Shown one piece after another: positions 7,884 to 16,531 of a stretch of DNA of 64,000 nt (the stretch's first letter is position 1; every line of letters begins with the position of its first letter). Where the stretch lies: the NCBI RefSeq assembly GCF_013283875.1, contig NZ_CP054139.1, positions 2,852,001 to 2,916,000 on the forward strand. Direction: 5' to 3'. The stretch is from Mucilaginibacter mali. Its GTDB lineage: Bacteria > Bacteroidota > Bacteroidia > Sphingobacteriales > Sphingobacteriaceae. The notes beneath the pieces are model-generated. The model was given only the letters and a program-made list of their open reading frames with translations. It did no database searches and was not told the DNA's origin. Both the position numbers and the translations under genes were made by a program.

Positions 7884-9002
7884 ATGACGATAATTGAGGT
7901 AAAGGATAAGGCATCAGCAAAAAAATTCAGGGACGTTGCCCGGTACATTTATAAAGATGACCCCAACTGGGTTTGCCCGCTGGATAATGAGATTGAAGCT
8001 GTTTTTGATCCGGCTAAAAACAACTTTCATACACATGGCAAATGTGCCCGCTGGATCTTAGTGAACGAACAGCAACAGCCCATTGGCCGCGTGGCTGCTT
8101 TTATTAATGATCTGAAGGCTTATAATTACGAGCAGCCTACAGGCGGAATGGGATTTTTTGAGTGTGTTAACGATCAGGCCGCTGCTTTTTTATTATTCGA
8201 TACGGCTAAGCAGTGGCTAAGTCAGCAGGGGATGAAAGCGATGGACGGACCAATCAACTTTGGCGAGAACGATAGCTTTTGGGGACTGCTGGTAGATGGC
8301 TTTACCCAGCCATCGTACGGGATGACCTATAATCAGCCCTACTATCGCGCCTTTTTTGAAGCATACGGGTTTAATACACTATACGAGCAGATCACCAATC
8401 ACCTGGATGTACACAAGCCCTTTCCTGAGCGTTTCACCAAAATAGCGAATTGGGTGGCCCAAAAGCCCGGCTACACCTTTAAACATTTAAAAATTAGCGA
8501 GATAGATAAATTTGGGGCCGACTTTATTGAGATCTATAACGATGCATGGCGCGATTTTGAAAATTTTGTGCCAATAGAAAAAGCGACCGTACTGGAAAGT
8601 TTTGGAAAGATGAAAGCTATAATGGATGAAAAGCTGATCTGGTTTGCTTATGTAAACGATGAACCGGCCTCATTCATCATCATCCTGCCCGATGCCAACC
8701 AAATGATAAAACCATTAAATGGCAAACTTGACCTTATCGGCAAGCTGAAGTTTTTATATTACCGCTGGAAGGGCGTATCGCGTATGCGGGCCATTGTGAT
8801 GGGTACCAAGCAAAAATTTCAAAAGCACGGTTTAGAATCGGCTATTTTTATTAAGCTTAAGGAATATGTACTGCCGCTTCACCAGTACGATGAATTGGAA
8901 TTATCGTGGGTTGGCGATTTTAACGATAAAATGCTGGCTATACACGAAGCCACTGGCGCTACCTTTGGGAAAAGGCATTTGACCATGCGATGTATATTTT
9001 AG
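7884..9002 (+). CDS. GNAT-like protein of the YghO type
   Basis: 372 residues. An N-terminal MTIIEVKDKASAKKFRDVARYIYKDDPNWVCP segment and a C-terminal acetyltransferase-like fold resemble uncharacterised GNAT-superfamily proteins related to E. coli YghO. The conserved block GPINFGENDSFWGLLVDGF is near residue 125. The ATG at 7884 was chosen because the in-frame codons upstream fall inside the terminator hairpin. Substrate unknown. A bidirectional terminator overlaps the stop region. Confidence 0.7.
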   Translation: MTIIEVKDKASAKKFRDVARYIYKDDPNWVCPLDNEIEAVFDPAKNNFHTHGKCARWILVNEQQQPIGRVAAFINDLKAYNYEQPTGGMGFFECVNDQAAAFLLFDTAKQWLSQQGMKAMDGPINFGENDSFWGLLVDGFTQPSYGMTYNQPYYRAFFEAYGFNTLYEQITNHLDVHKPFPERFTKIANWVAQKPGYTFKHLKISEIDKFGADFIEIYNDAWRDFENFVPIEKATVLESFGKMKAIMDEKLIWFAYVNDEPASFIIILPDANQMIKPLNGKLDLIGKLKFLYYRWKGVSRMRAIVMGTKQKFQKHGLESAIFIKLKEYVLPLHQYDELELSWVGDFNDKMLAIHEATGATFGKRHLTMRCIF

Positions 9003-9033
9003 AAAAAAGCCCGGCGATAACCGGGCTTTTTTT
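9003..9033. terminator. Bidirectional intrinsic terminator
   Basis: Stem AGCCCGG / CCGGGCT with a short loop, flanked by an A run and a T run. It separates the convergent GNAT-like and XRE regulator genes, and its right end touches the regulator stop codon. Confidence 0.9.
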
Positions 9034-9373
9034 ATGCGGTAACTTTATTATGTCGAAGTTCTTCGAAAAGCTCGATCACTTTCTTCTGCAAGTCGATAAC
9101 TTCCGTTTCACGGTCCATCAGTTTCTTATTAACGGTTTCCAGTTCGTTCTGGAATTTTTGGTCCTGCTCAGTTTCATTAAACGTAAGCAACTGAACCACA
9201 GTCATTTCAAACAGATTAGAGATCTGTTCAAGACGCGACAGGTTGATATCAGTAATACCTGTCTCAATTTTAGAGAAAGCAGGAATAGAGATGTCTAAGC
9301 GCTTTGCAACATCTTCCTGGCTCCATCCCTTTTGATGACGAAGTAATCTGATTTTTTTTCCAAGGGTTTTCAT
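9032..9373 (-). CDS. XRE-family helix-turn-helix regulator
   Basis: 113 residues. HTH_3 domain at residues 5-60 (IRLLRHQKGWSQEDVAKRLDIS, IPAFSKIETG), followed by a heptad-like coiled coil (about 75-108) that probably mediates dimerisation. Sequence-specific DNA-binding protein of unknown targets; it stands alone, convergent with the GNAT-like gene and 72 bases after the mpl stop codon side. Confidence 0.88.
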   Translation of the reverse strand: MKTLGKKIRLLRHQKGWSQEDVAKRLDISIPAFSKIETGITDINLSRLEQISNLFEMTVVQLLTFNETEQDQKFQNELETVNKKLMDRETEVIDLQKKVIELFEELRHNKVTA

Positions 9374-9444
9374 AATTAATTAAGGATAAAGGTTTCTCAA
9401 TAGTTAATAAAGTTACAATTAAATTTTAATATTCAAAAAATTAA

Positions 9445-10815
9445 TTAATTCAGAGAATTTTTTATTATAACATTAGCTAAGGCCGATAGATCTATCCCGC
9501 CAAAATTGCCCGAACTCATCAGCAATAGGTTTTTTCCACTCATTTCCAACGCTTCCAGGTGCTTTTTAAGCTGGGCCGGATCGTTGAAAAACAATAAATT
9601 ATCTTTAGCAAAAGCGGCTTTCACCACCGATGCATCGTAAGGCTCCATCTTTTTTTGCTCGAATGTCTTCTTGTCGATAAACACAATGGCCTCATCGGCA
9701 ATATCTAATGTACCGGCATATTCCTTTAAAAAGTCCCTATTCAGGCTGCTAAAGGTGTGTAGTTCTATACAAGCCACCAGTCCCCTATCCGGGAATTGCG
9801 TTTTTACCGCATGTATTGTAGCCTGTAGTTTTGATGGCGAATGCGCAAAATCTTTGTAAATATTTGTGCTGCTATCTTTTGCCAATAGTTCAAGGCGTCG
9901 GGCAGCACCTTTAAAGGTGGTAATAGCCTTATAAAAAGTATCTGCATCAATACCCAATTGCAGGCAAACCAGGCGGGCCGCCTCCATATTCAACAGGTTA
10001 TGGTCGCCAAACACTTCAAGCGGGTAACTTTCCCCACCGGCAACTACAGATGTTATGCCATCAGCAATGCTGTATTGAGGTAAGCGATAAGGCAGTTTTT
10101 CGATATTCTTCGAATCATCAGCCGCAACAGCCTCATTCAAAACCGCATCGGTTTCGCTGTAAATGAGTTTACCGCCGGGCTGTATCGTTTTAATGAACAG
10201 GCGAAACTGCTCCACATAGCTATCAAACGTAGGGAATACGTTGATATGATCCCATGCGATACCGCTTATCACCGCGATGTTAGCTTTGTACAAGTGGAAC
10301 TTGGGACGACGGTCTATAGGCGATGCCAGGTATTCGTCACCCTCAATTACAATAATGGGTGCATCGGTTAACTTCACCATGGTTTCAAAACCGGCTAATT
10401 GCGCGCCTACCAGGTAATCAAAATCCTTACCAGCCTGCTGCAACACATGCAGTATCATACTGGTGATGGTGGTTTTGCCATGGCTGCCACCAATAACCAC
10501 ACGCTGCTTATCCTTAGATTGCTCGTAAATATATTCGGGGTACGAATAGATCTTTAAACCTAATTCCTGCGCTTTTAATAATTCGGGATTATCAACGCGG
10601 GCGTGCATCCCCAGGATCACAGCGTCCAGATCGGGTGTGATCATTTCCGGGTGCCACCCCTCCTGCTCGGGTAGTATGCCGTATTTAGCCAGCCTGCTGC
10701 GCGATGGTTCAAAAAGTACATCATCCGACCCGGTAACCCGGAAGCCTTTATTGTGGAGAGCAATAGCCAGGTTGTGCATCGCGCTGCCGCCAACGGCTAT
10801 AAAGTGTACTTTCAT
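9445..10815 (-). CDS. mpl: UDP-N-acetylmuramate--tripeptide ligase (murein recycling)
   Basis: 456 residues. Mur ligase architecture: N-terminal Rossmann-like domain (MKVHFIAVGGSAMHNLAIAL), central ATP domain with the P-loop GGSHGKTTITSM, and a C-terminal domain with DFAHSPSKLQATI. Mpl links UDP-MurNAc to the recovered tripeptide L-Ala-gamma-D-Glu-meso-Dap, feeding recycled wall peptide back to synthesis. The start at 10815 begins the standard N-terminal strand; an in-frame ATG 12 codons upstream is less likely. A TTG-N20-TTTATTTG promoter-like pair lies just upstream (around 10849-10879). Confidence 0.9.
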   Translation of the reverse strand: MKVHFIAVGGSAMHNLAIALHNKGFRVTGSDDVLFEPSRSRLAKYGILPEQEGWHPEMITPDLDAVILGMHARVDNPELLKAQELGLKIYSYPEYIYEQSKDKQRVVIGGSHGKTTITSMILHVLQQAGKDFDYLVGAQLAGFETMVKLTDAPIIVIEGDEYLASPIDRRPKFHLYKANIAVISGIAWDHINVFPTFDSYVEQFRLFIKTIQPGGKLIYSETDAVLNEAVAADDSKNIEKLPYRLPQYSIADGITSVVAGGESYPLEVFGDHNLLNMEAARLVCLQLGIDADTFYKAITTFKGAARRLELLAKDSSTNIYKDFAHSPSKLQATIHAVKTQFPDRGLVACIELHTFSSLNRDFLKEYAGTLDIADEAIVFIDKKTFEQKKMEPYDASVVKAAFAKDNLLFFNDPAQLKKHLEALEMSGKNLLLMSSGNFGGIDLSALANVIIKNSLN

Positions 10816-10930
10816 GTAAACGTGCAGGTTGTAAAATTTAGTTCGCTGCAAATAAACACAAAAAGCTTAATCGTTACAATTAATTTTTTTTCCGAAAGCT
10901 ATTTTTATTTTATCTGCTATGTTTGGTTTC

Positions 10931-11701
10931 TTATTTTATGGTTTTCACAAAATCGCCTATGCCTTGCAAATAGTCGGGCCGGGAACCCAGGTACTTTACA
11001 AAAACACTGCCTACAATGGCGCCATTGGCATATTGGCAGGCTTTTTTATAGGTAGCATTGTTAGAAATACCAAAACCGATGATCAGCGGATTTTTCAGAT
11101 CCATGGCTTTAACGCGTTTGTAATAATCCTCAATTTGGTTGGATACATTCAGATTTCCACCTGTAATTGATGATGAGGACAACAAATAAATAAAGCTGTT
11201 ACTCAGGCTATCAATTTTGCGTATACGCTCTTCGGATGTTTGCGGGGTAACCAAAAAGATGTTGCTCAGGCCATATTTGGCAAAGGTATCCTTGTACATG
11301 TTCTCATACTCGTACATCGGCAAATCGGGAACAATAACGCCATCTACACCAACTTCGGCAGCGGTTTGGCAAAAGCGTTCAACGCCATATTGCACCATCG
11401 GGTTGACATATCCCATCAGGATAATGGGAATGCTCACCCGTTTGCGCAGTTCTTTTAATTCTTCAAAAAGCACTTTAAGCGTCATGCCGTTTTCCAACGC
11501 CGTTTGCGAGCTATTTTGAATAGTCGGGCCATCTGCCACCGGATCGGAATATGGGAAGCCTACTTCCAGGAAATCGGCCCCGGCCTTTTCCAGCGCTTCA
11601 GCTATATCAACAGTAGTGTTTAGCGCAGGGTATCCCGCGGTGAAGTATATAGACAGCAGATCCTGCTTTTTTGTATTGAAGAGTTGATTTAAACGGTTCA
11701 T
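10931..11701 (-). CDS. trpA: Tryptophan synthase alpha subunit
   Basis: 256 residues. TIM barrel that splits indole-3-glycerol phosphate; catalytic Glu and Asp sit in FLEVGFPYSDPVADGP, and the phosphate-binding loop region (IIGFGISN) is conserved. Last gene of the trp operon, 90 bases after trpB with a palindromic repeat in between. Confidence 0.96.
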   Translation of the reverse strand: MNRLNQLFNTKKQDLLSIYFTAGYPALNTTVDIAEALEKAGADFLEVGFPYSDPVADGPTIQNSSQTALENGMTLKVLFEELKELRKRVSIPIILMGYVNPMVQYGVERFCQTAAEVGVDGVIVPDLPMYEYENMYKDTFAKYGLSNIFLVTPQTSEERIRKIDSLSNSFIYLLSSSSITGGNLNVSNQIEDYYKRVKAMDLKNPLIIGFGISNNATYKKACQYANGAIVGSVFVKYLGSRPDYLQGIGDFVKTIK

Positions 11702-11715
11702 GTTTAGTCGATAGT

Positions 11716-11787
11716 CTATGGTCCATAGACCATAGTAAAATTGTAATTTATAACTATATCCATGGACTATGGACCATGGACTATGGG
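11716..11787. repeat. Palindromic repeat cluster between trpB and trpA
   Basis: A perfect 20-bp palindrome (CTATGGTC-CATA-GACCATAG, 11716-11735) is followed at 11760-11787 by two direct copies of CCATGGACTATGG, whose words are variants of the same unit. It lies inside the operon between two coding regions. Similar phrase-like repeats are common in intergenic DNA of this family of bacteria. Confidence 0.75.
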
Positions 11788-11791
11788 CTAC

Positions 11792-12973
11792 CTAATAGCC
11801 AAAATATTTAATATAAGTATCCAGATCCTTGTCTCCCCTGCCCGAGAGGCAGATAACCACGTTATCATCCTTTTTAAACTGCATTTTTTCAAGATAGGCA
11901 AATGCATGAGCGCTTTCTATAGCCGGGATAATGCCCTCGGTTTGCGATAACAACAAGCCGGCCTGCAGCGATTCTTCATCAGTTATGCTTACATATTCGG
12001 CACGTTTAATTTTGTACAGGTGCGCATGTTGCGGGCCAATCCCCGGGTAATCTAAACCAGCTGAAATTGAGTATGGTTCAACCACCTGGCCATCTTCTGT
12101 TTGCATCAGGATTGTGCGGCTACCGTGCAGCACACCTTCCTTACCCAAAAATGTAGTAGCTGCGGAGTGACCACTTTCCACACCTTTACCGGCTGCTTCA
12201 ACGGCTATCAGTTTTACGCCTTCATCATCCAAAAAATGATAGAACATGCCCATGGCATTGCTGCCTCCGCCTACACAAGCCAAAACGTAATCGGGTAACT
12301 CCCTGCCGGTTTGTTCCAGCAATTGCTTTTTAGTTTCCAAAGATATAATGGATTGAAACTGCGCTACCATTTCGGGGTATGGATAAGGCCCAACCACCGA
12401 ACCGATGATATAATGGGTATCGACCGGATTATTGATCCAATCACGCATCGCCTCGTTAGTGGCATCCTTCAGTGTTTTACTGCCCGATGTAGCCGGAACT
12501 ACCTTAGCCCCCAGCATTTTCATACGGGCCACGTTTGGTGCCTGACGCTGGATATCGATCTCGCCCATATAAACTACGCACTCGATACCCTTCAATGCAC
12601 AAACGGTAGCCGTAGCTACACCATGCTGACCAGCGCCTGTTTCGGCGATGATGCGTTTTTTACCCAAACGTTCGGCTAACAGTATCTGCCCGATAGCGTT
12701 GTTGATCTTGTGCGAGCCGGTGTGGTTCAAGTCTTCCCGCTTCAGGAAGATATTCGCGCCATATTTTTCAGAATAACGCTTAGCGTGATACAGTGGCGAC
12801 GGCCGGCCTACGTAATCTTTCAGCAACTGGTTAAACTCGGCTTTAAAGCTATCATCGTTCAATATCGTTTGATACTGCTGTCTCAATTCTTCAACATTAG
12901 GGTAAAGCATTTCGGGGATGTAGGCCCCGCCAAAATCGCCGTAATAGCCTTGTTCGTTAACTCCGTATTTCAT
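11792..12973 (-). CDS. trpB: Tryptophan synthase beta subunit
   Basis: 393 residues, full length. PLP-dependent enzyme joining indole and serine; the PLP lysine is in [14 protein letters not shown], and the glycine-rich phosphate-binding loop is [10 protein letters not shown]. It forms the alpha2-beta2 complex with TrpA. It lies 137 bases after trpF, and that gap holds a REP-like palindrome. Confidence 0.97.
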   Translation of the reverse strand: MKYGVNEQGYYGDFGGAYIPEMLYPNVEELRQQYQTILNDDSFKAEFNQLLKDYVGRPSPLYHAKRYSEKYGANIFLKREDLNHTGSHKINNAIGQILLAERLGKKRIIAETGAGQHGVATATVCALKGIECVVYMGEIDIQRQAPNVARMKMLGAKVVPATSGSKTLKDATNEAMRDWINNPVDTHYIIGSVVGPYPYPEMVAQFQSIISLETKKQLLEQTGRELPDYVLACVGGGSNAMGMFYHFLDDEGVKLIAVEAAGKGVESGHSAATTFLGKEGVLHGSRTILMQTEDGQVVEPYSISAGLDYPGIGPQHAHLYKIKRAEYVSITDEESLQAGLLLSQTEGIIPAIESAHAFAYLEKMQFKKDDNVVICLSGRGDKDLDTYIKYFGY

Positions 12974-12993
12974 TACAATTATTTATTATCCTT

Positions 12994-13093
12994 GTCATTG
13001 CGAGCGTAGCGCGGCAATCTCGTAGTGTATTTAGGCTACGAGGTTGCCGCGTCGCCCCTATGCTATAGCCCCTACTGCTCCTCACAATGCCAT
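12994..13093. repeat. REP-like palindromic element (GTCATTGCGAG family)
   Basis: Begins GTCATTGCGAGCGTAGCG and ends in a degenerate inverted copy (GCTCCTCACAATG). The inner arms CTCGTAG / CTACGAG and CGGCAA / TTGCCG pair. It lies between trpF and trpB. Related copies are at 24035-24118 and 59285-59390. Confidence 0.75.
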
Positions 13094-13110
13094 GTTATTT
13101 TTTTAACTTC

Positions 13111-13725
13111 TTATCTTAAAACAGCAAATGCCTGTTTCAATTTTTCTATATTCTTCATACCCGGCGATGTTTCAAATCTACTGTTCAGGTCAACACCGTA
13201 AAAGGCCGGATGTTTAATGTTTTTTACTTCGGCCAGATTATCCAGACTAAGGCCCCCGCTTAAAAAGAATGGGGTATCCATCCGGTAATCATTCAGCACA
13301 TCCCAGTTAAACACCCTACCCGAGCCGCCGTGCTTTTCGGTCTTGGTATCGAACAGGAAATAATCTACCTTGCCGGCATAAGGCTTTAACTGCTCAAAGT
13401 CAAAATGTTCGTCCACACCAAAAGCTTTAAGTACCTGCACTTCCTGCTTCAATTCAGCGCAAACTTCGGGGCTTTCCTTACCGTGCAACTGCACCGCGTT
13501 AAAGCCAAATTCATGGATCAGCGCCGTTATAATGTCGATGTGCTCATTCACAAAAACGGCTGTCTTGGTGATATTAGCAGGCAAAGCAGCCAGCACATCT
13601 TTGGGCAAACGGTACACATAACGCGGCGATTGCGTGTACCAGATAAAGCCCATATAATCAGGCTTCAGCGCGGCAACCGCTTCAATATTTCCCGCCTCGC
13701 GTAGGCCGCAAACTTTTATTTTCAT
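13111..13725 (-). CDS. trpF: Phosphoribosylanthranilate isomerase
   Basis: 204 residues. Begins MKIKVCGLREAGNIEAV with the catalytic Cys in the KVCG motif; the second catalytic acid is in DYFLFDTKTEKHGGSG and the phosphate loop is FLSGGLS. Converts phosphoribosylanthranilate to the ribulose form in Trp synthesis. Its ATG shares one base with the trpD stop codon (TAATG), so the two are translationally coupled and there is no room for trpC. Confidence 0.96.
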   Translation of the reverse strand: MKIKVCGLREAGNIEAVAALKPDYMGFIWYTQSPRYVYRLPKDVLAALPANITKTAVFVNEHIDIITALIHEFGFNAVQLHGKESPEVCAELKQEVQVLKAFGVDEHFDFEQLKPYAGKVDYFLFDTKTEKHGGSGRVFNWDVLNDYRMDTPFFLSGGLSLDNLAEVKNIKHPAFYGVDLNSRFETSPGMKNIEKLKQAFAVLR

Positions 13726-14717
13726 TAGTTTTTATTGATCAGTTTATTAAAGCTCTTCAAGGCTTTCTTGCTTAGCAACGCGTCCTCGGCATCGTAATAG
13801 CAATCGGCAAATGATTTTTCGGGGTTGATGGTACGGATAGCCAGGGCTGCATTACACAATACCACATTATTTTGAGCAGTAGTACCATCGCCATTCAGCA
13901 CATCGCTGAATATTTTCGCCGAATCGCTCACAGTGTGCCCGCCAATAATCTCGGATGGATCAAGCTTATCGAACCCTAATGATTCGATGGTGTTGATCTT
14001 CTCTCCCTCAGTGCTAAATGTTTTAAAATCACAGGTCAACGATATCTCGTCATAACCATCAAGCGCATTAAGAATGGTATACTTTACATCCGATTTTTGG
14101 TACAGGTAAGCATACAACCGCGCCAGTTCAAGGTTATAAACCCCGGCCATCTGGTTATTTGGCCGTGCCGGGTTCACCAGCGGACCAAGCATATTAAAGA
14201 ATGTCTTCACACCCAACTCCCGGCGGATGGGGGCAACGGTTTTCATGGCGGGGTGGAACAAAGGTGCATGCAGGAAGCAGATATTAGATTCGTCCATATT
14301 CCGGCGCAATACATCAGTATCATTAGTGAACTGGTAGCCTAAAAACTCCATCACGTTTGATGAGCCGCAACCTGATGATACGCCGTAGTTGCCATGTTTG
14401 GCCACTTTATACCCGGCGCCGGCCACCACAAACGATGCCAGTGTAGAGATATTAAAGGTGTCCTTTCCATCGCCACCGGTACCGCAAAGATCGATCACCT
14501 CATCCGCATCCAGCTTAACGGGCAAGCACAGGTCGATCATCGCATCGCGGAATCCCTCCAACTCATCAACGGTGATGCTACGCATGCAATAGGCTGTCAT
14601 AAAAGCGGCCATTTGCGAGTTATTGTATTTACCCAACGCGATGTTCGTCAGTATCTCCTTCGATTGCTCGTGGCTAAATGTTTTGTGTTCGAATAAGTGG
14701 TTTAATATGCTTTTCAT
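13725..14717 (-). CDS. trpD: Anthranilate phosphoribosyltransferase
   Basis: 330 residues. The PRPP-binding glycine loop is DLCGTGGDGKDTFNIST near residue 80, followed by KHGNYGVSSGCGS. Catalyses the second step of Trp synthesis. It is the first structural gene of this operon; trpE, trpG and trpC, normally upstream or within such operons, are not in the window. About 90 bases of C-rich repeat and an attenuator separate it from the leader peptide. Confidence 0.96.
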   Translation of the reverse strand: MKSILNHLFEHKTFSHEQSKEILTNIALGKYNNSQMAAFMTAYCMRSITVDELEGFRDAMIDLCLPVKLDADEVIDLCGTGGDGKDTFNISTLASFVVAGAGYKVAKHGNYGVSSGCGSSNVMEFLGYQFTNDTDVLRRNMDESNICFLHAPLFHPAMKTVAPIRRELGVKTFFNMLGPLVNPARPNNQMAGVYNLELARLYAYLYQKSDVKYTILNALDGYDEISLTCDFKTFSTEGEKINTIESLGFDKLDPSEIIGGHTVSDSAKIFSDVLNGDGTTAQNNVVLCNAALAIRTINPEKSFADCYYDAEDALLSKKALKSFNKLINKN

Positions 14718-14718
14718 A

Positions 14719-14806
14719 CCCCCGTGCCCCCTGAAGGGGGACTTCTTTAAAATACTTCATTTAAATACCTGCCTCTGCTCCCCTTTAGGGGGTTGGGGGT
14801 AGGTAA
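14719..14806. repeat. C/G-rich palindromic intergenic repeat
   Basis: Two hairpin-forming words flank an AT-rich middle: CCCCCTGAAGGGGG near 14728-14741 and CCCCTTTAGGGGG near 14780-14792, the latter extended by TTGGGGGTAG. This form of repeat is frequent between genes in Bacteroidota. It lies between the trp attenuator and trpD, so it is transcribed in the trp leader. Confidence 0.7.
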
Positions 14807-14807
14807 C

Positions 14808-14835
14808 AAAAAAGGGTTACCAAACGGCAACCCTT
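14808..14835 (-). terminator. trp attenuator terminator
   Basis: On the minus strand a 10-bp stem (AAGGGTTGCC / GGTAACCCTT, one G-U pair) with a 4-base loop is followed by a T run. It lies about 35 bases after the leader-peptide stop codon. The 5' arm can instead pair with GGCAATCCC (14860-14868), giving the antiterminator form. Confidence 0.88.
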
Positions 14836-14859
14836 ATATATATCTATATCAACAAGCAC

Positions 14860-14868
14860 GGGATTGCC
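14860..14868 (-). promoter_or_regulatory. Antiterminator segment of the trp leader
   Basis: GGCAATCCC on the minus strand is complementary, with one bulge, to the GGGTTGCC arm of the attenuator. It begins directly after the leader-peptide stop codon, where a stalled or released ribosome would expose or cover it. Confidence 0.7.
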
Positions 14869-14916
14869 TTACGATCTCTCGTTAAGCCACCACCAATTGT
14901 TGTTTAATACTTTCAT
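14869..14916 (-). CDS. trpL: trp operon leader peptide
   Basis: 15 residues, MKVLNNNWWWLNERS, with three consecutive TGG codons. It is placed 15 bases downstream of a promoter -7 element and directly upstream of an antiterminator/terminator pair. Ribosome stalling on the Trp codons when charged tRNA-Trp is scarce would favour the antiterminator and let transcription reach trpD. This matches the logic of the Bacteroid-trp leader RNA class known from computational surveys. Confidence 0.88.
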   Translation of the reverse strand: MKVLNNNWWWLNERS

Positions 14917-14930
14917 TTTCTATTGTGCAG

Positions 14931-14960
14931 CAAATATAAAATTGTTTTTACTAAAAGCAA
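14931..14960 (-). promoter_or_regulatory. trp operon promoter
   Basis: Minus-strand TTG (14958-14960), exactly 19 bases, then TATATTTG (14931-14938): a full match to the Bacteroidota housekeeping sigma consensus. The expected start point lies a few bases before the trpL start codon. Confidence 0.85.
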
Positions 14961-14982
14961 GCGGATTATATAAATTTACAGC

Positions 14983-15927
14983 ATGGCTATCCCCCATCCT
15001 AAAAAGATCAACCCCGAAGACGACCTGGGCTTTGGCCCACAGCCGGTTGTAAAAAGCCAGCCCCTGCTTAACCGCGATGGTTCGGTAAACGTAAGGCGCA
15101 AAGGCCACTCCCTGTTCAACACAGCCGATTATTATCACAACCTGATTACCATGAACTGGGGTAAATTTTGGCTGATCATTCTTTCAGGCTACCTGGTAGT
15201 GAACCTGATATTTGCCTGTATATACCTTGCTATAGGTTCCGACAGCCTTTACGGAACCGAGGGCGCAACGGGTATGGATAGCTTCTTCAACGCGTTTTTC
15301 TTCTCGGCGCAAACCATGTCGACGGTAGGTTATGGGCATATCAGTCCGCGGGGGATGGTGGCCAACAGTGTGGCCGCGCTCGAATCAATGTTAGGTTTGC
15401 TGGCGTTCGCGCTAGCTACCGGTCTGTTGTACGGGCGTTTCTCAAGGCCAACGGCCAAGATAGTTTACAGCAAAAAACTGCTGGTTTCACCCTACAAGGT
15501 TGATGGCCGGGGGCTAATGTTCAGGCTGGCTAATATGCGCAGGAACATCCTGATTGGCTTGAGTGTAGAAGTTATCTTCTCGTACAATGAAGATGTTGAT
15601 GGCAAGACCGTACGCCGCTTTTTCCCGCTTGAACTGGAACGCAGCAATGTAAGTATACTCACCGTAAGTTGGACGATTGTCCACCCGCTGGATGACAACA
15701 GCCCTTTGCGGGATATGACCCTGGAAGAATTGAAAAGAACAGAAGCCGGCTTTAGCGTGATGCTAAAGGCATTTGACGATACCTTTTCGCAAACGGTGCA
15801 TTCGCGCGCGGCCTATTACGCAAGCGATATTGTTTGGGATGCCAAGTTCAGACCAACGTTTGACAGGGATGAGAATGGGATCATCGTGCTTGATCTCTCG
15901 CGGTTGCATCATTATGATGCGGTGTGA
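14983..15927 (+). CDS. Inward-rectifier (Kir-type) potassium channel
   Basis: 314 residues. Two transmembrane helices (about 62-85 and 130-152) flank a pore loop with the selectivity filter TVGYG at 114-118; the rest is the cytoplasmic beta-rich Kir domain, as in KirBac proteins. It carries K+ across the inner membrane and is gated by cytoplasmic signals. Divergent from the trp operon; the two start regions are only about 65 bases apart. Confidence 0.93.
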   Translation: MAIPHPKKINPEDDLGFGPQPVVKSQPLLNRDGSVNVRRKGHSLFNTADYYHNLITMNWGKFWLIILSGYLVVNLIFACIYLAIGSDSLYGTEGATGMDSFFNAFFFSAQTMSTVGYGHISPRGMVANSVAALESMLGLLAFALATGLLYGRFSRPTAKIVYSKKLLVSPYKVDGRGLMFRLANMRRNILIGLSVEVIFSYNEDVDGKTVRRFFPLELERSNVSILTVSWTIVHPLDDNSPLRDMTLEELKRTEAGFSVMLKAFDDTFSQTVHSRAAYYASDIVWDAKFRPTFDRDENGIIVLDLSRLHHYDAV

Positions 15928-15973
15928 GAATTTCTTAATTATCAATAATTGAAAAAAAGAACTATATTAGCAT

Positions 15974-16195
15974 ATGAACTACACCGAGTACATCGAGATT
16001 GACCCAGCAAAACGCTTTGGCAAACCGATTATTAGCGGTACAAGGATATCAGTATACGACGTATTAAGTTGGTTGTCTGAGGGGATGTCAACTAATGATA
16101 TCATTTCTGATTTCCCGGAACTTACCGAAGATCAGATCAAGGCATGCCTATCTTATGCGGCCGATAAGGAGCACAAGTTAATGAGGGTTGTGTAG
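15974..16195 (+). CDS. DUF433 antitoxin-like protein
   Basis: 73 residues with the DUF433 pattern GKPIISGTRISVYDVL and a helix-turn-helix-like second half (DIISDFPELTEDQIKACL). In this family such proteins act as VapB-like antitoxins. Its stop codon overlaps the start of the next gene (TAGTG), the usual tight coupling of toxin-antitoxin pairs. Confidence 0.85.
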   Translation: MNYTEYIEIDPAKRFGKPIISGTRISVYDVLSWLSEGMSTNDIISDFPELTEDQIKACLSYAADKEHKLMRVV

Positions 16196-16530
16196 TGAAT
16201 ATTTTGCTCGACCAAAATATCTCTTTTAGGGTTGTATCCCTTATTTCCAGTGTTTTTGAGCATGTAAAACAAGTCAGAGAGTTAAAATTGACCGATGCCA
16301 ATGATGTGGATATTTGGAAATATGCTCGCCTGCATAATTATACGATAGTTACTTTCGATAACGATTTTATAGATCTGGCTAATTTAAAAGGCTCTCCTCC
16401 TAAGATCATATGGCTGCGGTTCGGCAATTCATCCAATCTTAAGATCGCTCACAAATTAATATCCAACGCTACCGAGATACATCGTTTTGTTAATGAAGAA
16501 CCCGATTTAGATTTCTTAGAAATAGACTAA
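16195..16530 (+). CDS. DUF5615 PIN-like toxin
   Basis: 111 residues, GTG start forced by the TAGTG overlap with the antitoxin. N-terminal MNILLDQNIS and internal VTFDNDFIDLA supply the clustered Asp residues of a PIN-type nuclease active site. It is the predicted toxin half of a type II pair with the DUF433 protein; RNase activity is inferred from family membership. Confidence 0.83.
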   Translation: MNILLDQNISFRVVSLISSVFEHVKQVRELKLTDANDVDIWKYARLHNYTIVTFDNDFIDLANLKGSPPKIIWLRFGNSSNLKIAHKLISNATEIHRFVNEEPDLDFLEID

Positions 16531-16531
16531 C

